Shown here piece after piece: positions 48,232 to 56,926 of a stretch of 64,000 bases of DNA. Position numbers and translations under genes: made by a program. The notes beneath the pieces were generated by a model. That model did no database searches. It was not told the origin of the DNA and saw nothing but the letters and a program-made list of their open reading frames with translations. Numbering within the stretch: position 1 is the stretch's first letter; every line of letters starts with the position of its first letter. Origin of the DNA: Chthonomonas sp. (GTDB lineage: Bacteria; Armatimonadota; Fimbriimonadia; Fimbriimonadales; Fimbriimonadaceae); assembly GCA_016788585.1 (NCBI GenBank), contig JAEURP010000026.1, forward strand, positions 62,001 to 126,000, read 5' to 3'.

Positions 48232-51039
48232 ATGGAAATGGGGGTGCGACTGTGCGCAAAGCTGGGCAATTTGGTTGTTTCGTCGCTCATGCTTTCTTGT
48301 TCTTCCTTTGCCAGGGCTGGAGATCCTACAGGAGATCTCATAGTAATCGCTGATCGGCAACTTGCGAACTCGCATCTAAGTAGGGTGATTTTGAATCCGT
48401 ACCTTGTCCGCGAAGTGCCGGCGATTCGAATGTCGGTCGTTAGGCCCCCTGCTGGCATGAGTTGGAAGCATCTTCAGAAGTCTTTACTCGGAACTGGACT
48501 CTTCGAGAGTGTCTTGCCCGACACGGTCGCAATGCCCACCGCGCTCACCAACGACCCTCTCGCAAACCAACAGTGGCACCTGTTTCAAACGTCATGGCCA
48601 AGAGCTATGGACCAAACTCTGACTGGTGTGGGCCCAATCGTCGCCGTTGTCGATACGGGCGTCAGTAACCATGTCGATCTCGCGCCAAACCTAGTGTCAG
48701 GTTACAACGCTGTAACTGGGTTGCCACAGTCAAGTGGAGGCAATGTCAATGATGTCTACACTGGAGGTGGGCACGGGACCAGAGTTGCAGGAATCATTGG
48801 TGCCCGCGGAAACAATGGACTTGGGGTGACCGGCGTTAGCCCTTTTTGCCGGATCATGCCGGTTTGCGTCAGTACCCAAACCAATGGGTCATCCACTAGA
48901 AGCACCATCTTCGCCGGATTAACCTGGGCGGCTCAGAATGGGGCAAAGGTTGGCAATGTCAGCTATTCCGAGGTCTCGTATCCCGACGTTGAGTCTGTAT
49001 CCGCCAGCCTCAGAAGCACCCAACAAATGAACGTAGTCTGGAGCGCTAGAAAGACAACTGAACCATACCCAGACTTCGATCACAGGAATGTTACTGTTGT
49101 TGGTGGTACGGATGCATCCGACAGTCGATGGACTGACAATGGTGGCTTCCTGTATGGAGTGGGAACTGACATTTACGCCCCTTGCACGAGCATTTTTTCG
49201 ACTCGGCAGGGATCACCCCCCTATGGATATGCCCCCGATGGAGTAAGTTTCGCAGTCCCTCAGGTTTCTGGTGCGATTGCCCTTATCCGACAGCTTGACC
49301 CGTCTTTGACCGCCGAGCAAGCGGAGTATCGAGTTCTGCGATATGGGCGTGACTTGGGCTCGGTTGGAAATGACCTGGATTGGGGCAACGGTCGACTCAA
49401 CATTGGAGCTTCAGCTTTCTTAGAAGGCCGACGGTACGTCTTATCAGAAATCAACACCTTTGGTGCGCTGCAGGGCACCGCAGCCTTCCCTATCCTTTAT
49501 CGCATCGGCGAGTTTGGCAATGTGGCTGGAGTAATCGTCTTGCAGAACTCAAGAGCCGTCCTTGCAGTTTGGTCGCCGCCTTACACCAGTGCCCCGCAAA
49601 TCATCGACCAAACGGAACAACACGTTTTGAATGATCTCGGGATCGAAGATGCCGAGGACACGTCGGCAGATCCAAACACGCTCTCGTTTGTGGGTAGTTC
49701 GAAGGGAAATGTTACGCGAGAGATGTTTGTCAGAAAGCCTGGGCAATTGACGGTAACAAAAGGGAATTGGTCCGGCACTTATTCGAGCAAAGCGTTTGGG
49801 CTCTCGGGTGCCACGGTGGTCGGCGAGCATGTCTTTGAGGCCGGTGTTGAAGTGCCCGGTGACACGAATGGGTTCTCGGTAACCAGTGGCAACATCGATA
49901 ATCCAACCTATCCTCTTACTGCACCTCCCCACTCCTTCACTGGCGACCACGTCATTTATAAGAAGAAATCGGCTGGTTACATTGGCACAAGCAGTCCGAA
50001 CCAAAGTGAGCTTTGGGTTTTTGCACAGCAGGGAAGTAACATCAATTCACTCTTTTTCATTGGATATCCAAACATCAGAGGTTACATCACAGACGCTAAC
50101 AACTCGAGCGACTTCGTTTTGAACGCCCGGGTAGACGGTGAACCAAACAATACTGGCGCCTATCTATTTAATGGGGTTCCAAACCTCGTCGAGGGATTTG
50201 GATTCAACCGTTTTTTGTGGGGCATCAATGACTCTTCGGATATTGTTGGCAACAGCTTCCTTCCACCCCTCAATTCGATGACGAATGCCCCCCCGTTCAG
50301 CACTTCAACTGCCTACGTCATTCGAGGGCTTGGCGGATCAGGTCCCTTCTCAAACTTTGTCCAGGGATCGTATCCAGGCGTTACCTTTCGGGAGATACGG
50401 GATATTAACAATTCAGGTTCGGTGATCGTAAATGCTGATTCGTCTTCTGGACGAAAGGCATTCGTTGGTCAACCGACCGGCAACACGTTCATGGGGGTCA
50501 ACCTTGGACAGCTAGGGGCCAATCCCACTTATATCGGCAGCATTCCCCCTAGTCTTCACATGACATTTGCCAATGCCCAGGGGCAAGTCATCGCTGGCGG
50601 CCCATACATCATTCCATACGGCCAACACAGCGATGGTCGAGTTGTCCTACCAAACGATGCAAATCTTGGCGCTTCGTACCGCGTCTTCCTGCAATGCGAG
50701 CAGGGGCTGATTCCTGGTTACCCCGGGCCAAAATTCTTGGCAAAATTGTATCCACCACTTTCTGAGCCACCTCTACCTGCGGACGCGACCTACTTCCCCT
50801 ATAGCGGAACATCATCGCAGAGCGGGCCAATGATCACGATGTATGCTGGAGACGTCGATGATTCGGGCGAAGTCGACGCTAGTGATATTGACTTGGTCAT
50901 CGCAGCATTTGGGACCGTCTATGGGCAACCTGGTTGGAGCACATTAAGGGACGTAGATGGATCAGGCGAAATCGACGCGAGCGACATCGATGTTGTGATC
51001 TCCAATTTTGGGCTAACCGATGATTCGATGACACCTTAG
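48232..51039 (+). CDS. Secreted subtilisin-like (S8) protease with dockerin-like C-terminal tail
   Basis: A 935-residue protein: signal peptide (to about 29), short propeptide-like part, S8 domain with Asp141 in VVDTGV, His181 in GGHGTRVAG and Ser339 in DGVSFAVPQVSGA. The usual oxyanion Asn (AAGN) is not present; the matching place reads VWSARKT, and the Ser loop is GVSFA instead of GTSMA. The middle (about 400-860) is a large beta-rich domain, followed by two calcium repeats DVDDSGEVDASDID and DVDGSGEIDASDID. So protease activity is uncertain. It may be anchored or assembled through the tail. Confidence 0.88.
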   Translation: MEMGVRLCAKLGNLVVSSLMLSCSSFARAGDPTGDLIVIADRQLANSHLSRVILNPYLVREVPAIRMSVVRPPAGMSWKHLQKSLLGTGLFESVLPDTVAMPTALTNDPLANQQWHLFQTSWPRAMDQTLTGVGPIVAVVDTGVSNHVDLAPNLVSGYNAVTGLPQSSGGNVNDVYTGGGHGTRVAGIIGARGNNGLGVTGVSPFCRIMPVCVSTQTNGSSTRSTIFAGLTWAAQNGAKVGNVSYSEVSYPDVESVSASLRSTQQMNVVWSARKTTEPYPDFDHRNVTVVGGTDASDSRWTDNGGFLYGVGTDIYAPCTSIFSTRQGSPPYGYAPDGVSFAVPQVSGAIALIRQLDPSLTAEQAEYRVLRYGRDLGSVGNDLDWGNGRLNIGASAFLEGRRYVLSEINTFGALQGTAAFPILYRIGEFGNVAGVIVLQNSRAVLAVWSPPYTSAPQIIDQTEQHVLNDLGIEDAEDTSADPNTLSFVGSSKGNVTREMFVRKPGQLTVTKGNWSGTYSSKAFGLSGATVVGEHVFEAGVEVPGDTNGFSVTSGNIDNPTYPLTAPPHSFTGDHVIYKKKSAGYIGTSSPNQSELWVFAQQGSNINSLFFIGYPNIRGYITDANNSSDFVLNARVDGEPNNTGAYLFNGVPNLVEGFGFNRFLWGINDSSDIVGNSFLPPLNSMTNAPPFSTSTAYVIRGLGGSGPFSNFVQGSYPGVTFREIRDINNSGSVIVNADSSSGRKAFVGQPTGNTFMGVNLGQLGANPTYIGSIPPSLHMTFANAQGQVIAGGPYIIPYGQHSDGRVVLPNDANLGASYRVFLQCEQGLIPGYPGPKFLAKLYPPLSEPPLPADATYFPYSGTSSQSGPMITMYAGDVDDSGEVDASDIDLVIAAFGTVYGQPGWSTLRDVDGSGEIDASDIDVVISNFGLTDDSMTP

Positions 51040-51047
51040 GCCCCACA

Positions 51048-52301
51048 TCACTGAGCCTTTGGGTTCTTCTGCCGAATGACTTCGACGGCCTTTTGGAGCT
51101 GATTATCGGTCTTAAGGTCGCCAAGGGCGACGTTGGGATCCGTGCTCAACTTCACTTCAACGTCAGGCTTAATGCCGCCGCTAAGATAAGCGCCATCTTC
51201 GTCAACCTTGCGAGCAATCGCGGTTCCGCTGGGAAGGCCGTAATGGGCGATAGTCATTTTGGCCGAGGTTCCGTTCCGCAGCGGGATAATGTTTTGAACC
51301 GAGGCTTTGCCGTAGGTATGTTCGCCGATCAATGTCGCCAACTTGTAGTCGCGCATCACGCCGGCAAAGATCTCCGCCGCACTCGCCGAACGTTCGTTAA
51401 CTAGAATCACCGTCGGGTATTTGAACTCATGAATCAGGCCCCCCGGCGTACGAACTGTTTCGGTTCGACCAGACTTGCCTTTCATCGTTACGACCGTCTT
51501 GAACTCAGCATATCGAGAAAGCATTTCGACCGCCGACGCCAAGAGTCCGCCTCCATTATCTCGAAGGTCAATCACTAGCCCCTGAGGCTTGTTGCGTTCA
51601 AGATCCTGGATAGCACGGAAGAACTGCTCCGGCGTAGGTTGCTCGAAGGCCGTCACCAGCAAGTAGCCAATGTTAGTTCCCTCGATCATATTTCCATCTG
51701 CGCTCGGCGGAATAATGCGACCACGCGGGATGTTGAAATTCAGTGTATCCCTGCCCCCGCGAAATGTCCTTAACTTGACGATCGACCCAATCTTTCCCTT
51801 GATGCGCCCGATGATCTCATCGGATGTCTCTCCGGCTACGACGTGACCGTCCACGGAAGTAATAATGTCTCCACTCTTGATGCCAGCAACATGGGCTGGG
51901 CCCTCTCGAAAAACCTGAATGACCTTAACTCCAAGTGGATCCGGAGACAATCGCGCGCCAATTCCGCCGAACGAAGTCTGACCCGAAGTCGAACGGGTGA
52001 ACTCTTCATTCATGTAAGGCTCGAAGAACTGGGTGTGGGGGTCGCCAAGGGCAGAAAGCATTCCATCCAATCCGGCATAAAGCAACTGATTGGGGTTGGC
52101 ATCTCGCCAATAAAGACCTTGAATTGCCCTGTATTCAGACGAAAAGACCTGTGTTGGTGTCAATGCAGGAGCATCAGCAGGTTTAGGAGCCAACTTCGTG
52201 AAACTGGGCTTGTTCCCAGCTCGAATATCGGTCCACGTAAAACCGACAGCAAATGCCGCGGCGACGGCGACAAAACCGGCAAACACCTTCAACCCCTTCA
52301 A
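51048..52301 (-). CDS. C-terminal processing peptidase, S41 family
   Basis: A 417-residue periplasmic protease: N-terminal membrane anchor, PDZ domain (about 105-190; KVIQVFREGPAHVAGIKSGD), then the S41 catalytic core with LVIDLRDNGGGLL, the nucleophile Ser in NERSASAAEIFAG and the catalytic Lys in GEHTYGKASVQ. Such proteases trim or destroy periplasmic and membrane proteins. The start overlaps the preceding degenerate S41 gene by four bases (ATGA), so the two are made together, suggesting that they work as a pair. Confidence 0.92.
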   Translation of the reverse strand: MKGLKVFAGFVAVAAAFAVGFTWTDIRAGNKPSFTKLAPKPADAPALTPTQVFSSEYRAIQGLYWRDANPNQLLYAGLDGMLSALGDPHTQFFEPYMNEEFTRSTSGQTSFGGIGARLSPDPLGVKVIQVFREGPAHVAGIKSGDIITSVDGHVVAGETSDEIIGRIKGKIGSIVKLRTFRGGRDTLNFNIPRGRIIPPSADGNMIEGTNIGYLLVTAFEQPTPEQFFRAIQDLERNKPQGLVIDLRDNGGGLLASAVEMLSRYAEFKTVVTMKGKSGRTETVRTPGGLIHEFKYPTVILVNERSASAAEIFAGVMRDYKLATLIGEHTYGKASVQNIIPLRNGTSAKMTIAHYGLPSGTAIARKVDEDGAYLSGGIKPDVEVKLSTDPNVALGDLKTDNQLQKAVEVIRQKNPKAQ

Positions 52302-53584
52302 CTCTTCGCCTCCTTGAATTCTGCAATCGGCAAAACATAACCTGCTCCACCCTGCACTCTCCTAAACTCGAAGTCAAGTACCGGGTCGGAACCCAGGTCA
52401 CCCTTCAGCTGAGCCTTCCCCGAAGACTTGAGAATGGCGGCGAATAATCGCGCCGCTCCAGTGGTGGAAGAATCCACAACTAGTGTCAGTTTGGGATCGG
52501 GGTTAGCGTTGCCGCCTGGATAAGGCTTACCGGTCGCCTCACCAGCCTTGACCAACGTTCCGAATTCACCCTTGGGCAGTGCAATCCTTAGGGCTTCTCG
52601 CATGACGGCAAAATCCCCGAAGCCACTGTTACGAAGATCAAAGTTCGTTTGACCTCCATTCAACGCGGCCTGCAACGCTTCGCTGGCTCCACTAACGAAC
52701 GTGAACCGCTCCCCGTCTCTTGGAGCAACCTTTGTGAGCGCTTTGCTTATGTTTGCCGATCGCGTTCCGGGCACACCGGGTGACTTCCAAAAGAGCTTGA
52801 CCGTTCCGTTCGTTCCGGCGGTTAGCTTCTCCTTCAGTCGCATTGCCGAAACAGCGTTGTCAGTTCTCTTGAGATAAGTCTCGCGTAGTTTCAGATAGGC
52901 CGCTCGCTCAGTTGCACCAAGGCGCATGCGATCAAAGGCACGATTCAGTTCCAAGACTTCACCGCGACTAATCGACCACTTGCCATCGACCCCGTCAATG
53001 GTATCGCCAGCCTTTAGTCCCGCCTTTTCAGCTGGCGAGCCGGCTATCACTGCTGCCACGATCACGTCCGGTATCAAGCCACCGGCATCCATCGAAGGCA
53101 GCTCTTCGGGCCTTCCGTTGATTTCTTTGCGGCCCTTTTCATTCCACTCGGCCAACTTCGCCTGGGATTCTCGAAACTTCTCTAGCTGTGTGGCGTCGTA
53201 GCTTAACTTCAGCTCAACTCCAATTCCCTCGTACTCCCCTTTTAGGGCACGTTCAAACGATGGCAATTGCTTCTCCGACAAAAACTGGGCATCGGGGTCG
53301 CTAAGGCTATTGATCATGCCTTTGACTGCCCCGACCGCTAATTTGTCCTCGTCATCGACCTGTTCGACAAAATTCTGACGAACTACGTTCAGAAGTTCGT
53401 AAAAGAAGTCGGATTCGTTGGAGCTGGGGACATTGGTGGTCGAAGCCAGCAATTTGTCGGGATCAGCACTCGACGAGACCGCAGGTGAGACTTGCGGCCC
53501 CATCTCCAAGTGGCGCCTCAATTGGGAGCCGCCGAAGCCGGCTCCAATCATAAAGACTCCTACTGCTACTGGCCAAAATTTCAT
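52298..53584 (-). CDS. Catalytically degenerate S41/PDZ paralogue
   Basis: A 428-residue anchored protein (MKFWPVAVGVFMIGAGFG) with the same architecture as the downstream protease: helical N-terminus (YELLNVVRQNFVEQVDDED, LSDPDAQFLSE), a long PDZ domain (VIAAVIAGSPAEKAGLKAGD) with a large insert, and an S41-like end. The nucleophile segment reads DSSTTGAARLFAAIL, where Gly replaces the Ser and Arg the Glu, and no Lys is found in the next motif. It is therefore likely an inactive adaptor or regulator. Starts with ATG 53584 after TATAAA at 53598-53603. Confidence 0.75.
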   Translation of the reverse strand: MKFWPVAVGVFMIGAGFGGSQLRRHLEMGPQVSPAVSSSADPDKLLASTTNVPSSNESDFFYELLNVVRQNFVEQVDDEDKLAVGAVKGMINSLSDPDAQFLSEKQLPSFERALKGEYEGIGVELKLSYDATQLEKFRESQAKLAEWNEKGRKEINGRPEELPSMDAGGLIPDVIVAAVIAGSPAEKAGLKAGDTIDGVDGKWSISRGEVLELNRAFDRMRLGATERAAYLKLRETYLKRTDNAVSAMRLKEKLTAGTNGTVKLFWKSPGVPGTRSANISKALTKVAPRDGERFTFVSGASEALQAALNGGQTNFDLRNSGFGDFAVMREALRIALPKGEFGTLVKAGEATGKPYPGGNANPDPKLTLVVDSSTTGAARLFAAILKSSGKAQLKGDLGSDPVLDFEFRRVQGGAGYVLPIAEFKEAKS

Positions 53585-53631
53585 GGTCCGTTCACTTGTT
53601 TATACATCTGGAACACCTTGACTGTTCCCGA

Positions 53632-54072
53632 CTAAGAGCACCCCGCGTCTAATTGTCGGATCCTTCTTTCGTGTCGCTCACCATGATCTGGGCTTGTTGT
53701 CAAGAAAGCCCGCATTATCTCGGCGGCCAATTCGGGATCGGTTGTCCTCTGTCCTAGCGCGAGGACATTGGCATGATTGTGCATCCTGGCGAGTTCCGCC
53801 ATCTGTACCGATGTGCAGAGCGCGCAGCGAATACCAGGGTACCGGTTAGCTCGAATACTGACGCCAATTCCGCTTCCGCAGATCACAATTCCGAGATCGG
53901 CTTGCCCATCGAGAACCGAGCGACAAACCCCATCTGCAGCAATTGGATAGTCGAATGACTCCTCGCTGGTGGCGCCAAAAGTCAGAACGCTGTGCCCTTC
54001 CGCGGCCGCGACAACTTGAAGCTGAGCCCGGAGGACATAGCCCGCATGGTCGCTGCCAAGCGCAAGCCTCAC
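53632..54072 (-). CDS. rpiB: Ribose-5-phosphate isomerase B (RpiB/LacAB family)
   Basis: A 146-residue sugar-phosphate isomerase: GSDHAGYVLRAQL at the start, ATSEESFDYP, the catalytic Cys in GIVICGSGIGVSIRANR, and HNHANVLALGQR, all RpiB-type. It interconverts ribose-5-phosphate and ribulose-5-phosphate in the pentose phosphate pathway. It overlaps the HEAT-repeat gene by four bases (ATGA). Confidence 0.92.
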   Translation of the reverse strand: MRLALGSDHAGYVLRAQLQVVAAAEGHSVLTFGATSEESFDYPIAADGVCRSVLDGQADLGIVICGSGIGVSIRANRYPGIRCALCTSVQMAELARMHNHANVLALGQRTTDPELAAEIMRAFLTTSPDHGERHERRIRQLDAGCS

Positions 54073-56087
54073 TGAATTCCCCGAGCCTGAGCAAATGCTT
54101 CTGCCGCTCGGCGAACTTCCGCATCACCGTCAACCAAGACATTTGCGATTTCTTCACGGACCGTTTGACCCGGTTGCTTGCCCAAGGCGTCAAGAGCGGC
54201 GAGCCGGACTCGAGGATCGCGATCACTCAGGCCAATGAGCACATAGCGTCGAAAGGCCGCATCGGGTTTGGCCGCCATGATCTTGAGTACTTCACTCCTG
54301 ACGTAGGGGCTCTCCTCGCGAACGCCTTTCATGGCTTCAGCCTTAAACTCAGTTAACCCGTTGGTTAATAAATTGCGATATGCAGCAATTCTCACCGACT
54401 CAACAGGGTCGTTCACAGCGACGAACAGTAGGCGACGATTTGCCAAGTCCATCTTGAGGTCGATCATCGAGCAAATTGTGCGCCTAACCTCGGCTTCGGG
54501 GTCGGGAAGCATCGCGAGGAGAATAATAGAGTTCTCCCTGGTGACAAACTTCGCAAGCCCAGTTACCCCAGCAACTCGGCTTCGCCACTCCCGAGCAGTC
54601 AGTAGGGTAGCCAAAAGAGGTGTGTTTTGCTCCGATCCCACCTCACCTAAGGTAATCGCGGCCCCCAGGCGGCAATGCTCAAAGGGCCCGGTTTCCAAAT
54701 TGTATTTGAGTGCCTCGGCCACCTCAGGTGTCTGGATTCGTGCCATAGCACGGATTGCGAAGAGGGCAATGAGTGGCTCAGGATTACGGCTCAACTCACT
54801 TAATCGCTTGAATCGCTCGGCCGAGGGCGGTTCGGCACCATAGGCTAAGCGGTAAAGCGCTGCGACCTTTACAGAAGTCGCGGGATGATCCAAGGCGGCC
54901 TCGACCTCAAGCAGAGGCGCCGACGACATTGACGCTCGAAGCAGTTCGTCGGCTGGTGGAGGCATCGAGTCGGCAGTTCCAGCGCCAGCCAAGAACCGTA
55001 TCCCGGCGATCTCAAACTCGCGGTAGCCATACTGGATGTTTTCCAGCAAGCGAGAGGCCTCTGGTACGCCCAGGATGACGGAAGGCGCGCTCCCAGCACT
55101 CGCTAACCCGATGGTGAATTTCTGCCAAGTGCCGTCACGCTTTGGCTCCACCCACTTCGTAGCCCCAGGAAGATAGCCAATGCTCACTCGCTGCTCGCCG
55201 ACGCGAAGTTCAAGGGGATCCAGTGCCGTGATTCTAAGCCAAAACTCTAGGATTGGCGTACTTGCGAGATTGACGTCTAGTCCATCCAGAATCACGAGTT
55301 GGCCCTCCCGAGGGCCCGAATTCACTCTTACTTTGAAAGCTGGACCATTCTCGGTTTCCGTCTTTGCGATCTCTCCAAAGAGACCGGGGCCAATGGGGTC
55401 GAGGGGCTTAAAGGCCCCAACGGGATTACCCACAGCCTGAGCAGGTCGGACAATGGCTCCGGCTGGCGGAACGCTCCGCCATTCGTCACCTTTGGGAAGC
55501 CCAGCCCTAAGTGAGAGTTGTCCTCGCCACATTGCCAAGAAGTCTTCGGCCAGGGCCCCAGCCCCAGCTCCCCCATTGGTCGGTAGAAGCGAAAGGTAGC
55601 CAACTGCCGTTCCAAAGCGCATGGAAAGGACTGGCGTCGTTTTTCTGAGTTCAGACCCATCAGCCCATGCGCCGGGCTGGGGATCGACCACAATCACGCC
55701 TGCGTAGGGCCCGCGATAGGTTTTATCATCCGATTCGAAAGGAGACTCGTTGAAGCGAGACTCAATCGAATTCACCAAATGGTCAACTTTCTGGCCAGGA
55801 AAGCGATAAAACGGAACACTATCAATCTTGAGATCGATCTGAACGTCCAAGTTTCCACCCGACTCGGCTTCCGCAGACTTCTCAAACAGGTCGAGGGCCT
55901 CTCGAATTCGGTCCATCTCCGGATCATTGATGAAAAACCGATCTTGGCGAATGCCGTTCGTATTTGTCACGACGGTGGCCCTTGTCGAAACCCATACGAG
56001 AACCTTATGGGGGCTTGGCGACTGGCCGTGGGTGATCGCGCTTAGAAGAGCGAACGAGGCGAGAGCAATGCGGCGCACAGAAATCAC
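54069..56087 (-). CDS. Secreted HEAT-repeat protein
   Basis: A 672-residue protein with signal peptide (MISVRRIALASFALLSAITHGQ). Residues about 25-200 form an unassigned alpha/beta domain; about 220-350 a beta sandwich resembling a carbohydrate-binding module (ILEFWLRITALDPLELRVG, GTWQKFTIGL). From about 385 to the end there are HEAT/Armadillo-like helical repeats with phrases such as DRDPRVRLAALDALGKQPG and VDGDAEVRRAAEAFAQARG. A scaffold function is probable. It is translationally coupled to rpiB and mtnP, an odd context for a secreted scaffold. Confidence 0.72.
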   Translation of the reverse strand: MISVRRIALASFALLSAITHGQSPSPHKVLVWVSTRATVVTNTNGIRQDRFFINDPEMDRIREALDLFEKSAEAESGGNLDVQIDLKIDSVPFYRFPGQKVDHLVNSIESRFNESPFESDDKTYRGPYAGVIVVDPQPGAWADGSELRKTTPVLSMRFGTAVGYLSLLPTNGGAGAGALAEDFLAMWRGQLSLRAGLPKGDEWRSVPPAGAIVRPAQAVGNPVGAFKPLDPIGPGLFGEIAKTETENGPAFKVRVNSGPREGQLVILDGLDVNLASTPILEFWLRITALDPLELRVGEQRVSIGYLPGATKWVEPKRDGTWQKFTIGLASAGSAPSVILGVPEASRLLENIQYGYREFEIAGIRFLAGAGTADSMPPPADELLRASMSSAPLLEVEAALDHPATSVKVAALYRLAYGAEPPSAERFKRLSELSRNPEPLIALFAIRAMARIQTPEVAEALKYNLETGPFEHCRLGAAITLGEVGSEQNTPLLATLLTAREWRSRVAGVTGLAKFVTRENSIILLAMLPDPEAEVRRTICSMIDLKMDLANRRLLFVAVNDPVESVRIAAYRNLLTNGLTEFKAEAMKGVREESPYVRSEVLKIMAAKPDAAFRRYVLIGLSDRDPRVRLAALDALGKQPGQTVREEIANVLVDGDAEVRRAAEAFAQARGIQ

Positions 56088-56923
56088 TGGTTATAAAGAC
56101 GAATATCAAGCTCAGAGGTAGCATGCCCGTCGCCGCGAGTCCATTCAAGGTGCTTAGCGCCACCCAAATCGTCCAGATTGGACGGCATCATGCCAATCAT
56201 ATCGAGAACTACCTGCCGGATGCGCTCGCTATTCCTTTGGAAGACCTCTAGAACGCTGTGAGCGTTGACGGCTTCAGCTCCTGCGTGCACACCGCTGTCG
56301 TAGTCGGTGATAAGCGAGATGTTCACAACGGCCATTCCTAACTCGTGGCATAGGTAAGCCTCGGGATACTGAGTCATGTTGATGACTTCCCATCCTTGAT
56401 TGTGGAACCAAAGGCTCTCGGCGGTTGTACTAAATCGCGGACCTTGAATCACGACAACCGTTCCCTTTTCATGAACGGTTATGCCGTTCTTTTTGATCGC
56501 ATCGATTGCGATCTTACGAAGGGTCTCGTTATACATGTTGGCCGGAGACACATGGCTAACGATTGGCCCATCGTAGAAAGTGTCCGCCCGCCCACTTGTT
56601 CGATCGACAAACTGATCGCAAACGACGAAATGCTCAGGCTCGACATGGGCCTGCAATGAACCTGCAGCACAGGGGCTTATGATCGCCTTAACCCCCAATT
56701 GCTTCATCGCCCAAACGTTTGCCCGAAAAGGAACTTTGTGAGGAGGCAATGTATGCCTTCTCCCGTGCCTTGGCAGAAAGGCCACCTTTCGGCCCGCAAC
56801 GTTTGCGACAAAAACGCTATCGCTCGGTGCGCCGTAGGGCGTATCGACCTTAACTTCAGTTACGTTTTCAAGAAGGCTATAGAAGCCCGAGCCGCCAAAA
56901 ACTCCAATCTCTGCAATACTCAT
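56084..56923 (-). CDS. mtnP: S-methyl-5'-thioadenosine phosphorylase
   Basis: A 279-residue purine-nucleoside phosphorylase-type enzyme that cleaves methylthioadenosine in the methionine salvage pathway. Motifs: IGVFGGSGFY at the start, PYGAPSDSVF, FLPRHGRRHTLPPHKV (phosphate binding), QGPRFSTTAES, WEVINMTQYPEAYLCHELGMA and ISLITDYDSG. The MTQYPEA segment marks the MTAP class over plain PNP. It overlaps the HEAT gene (ATGA). Other salvage genes are not in the window. Confidence 0.93.
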   Translation of the reverse strand: MSIAEIGVFGGSGFYSLLENVTEVKVDTPYGAPSDSVFVANVAGRKVAFLPRHGRRHTLPPHKVPFRANVWAMKQLGVKAIISPCAAGSLQAHVEPEHFVVCDQFVDRTSGRADTFYDGPIVSHVSPANMYNETLRKIAIDAIKKNGITVHEKGTVVVIQGPRFSTTAESLWFHNQGWEVINMTQYPEAYLCHELGMAVVNISLITDYDSGVHAGAEAVNAHSVLEVFQRNSERIRQVVLDMIGMMPSNLDDLGGAKHLEWTRGDGHATSELDIRLYNQ

Positions 56924-56926
56924 TTC

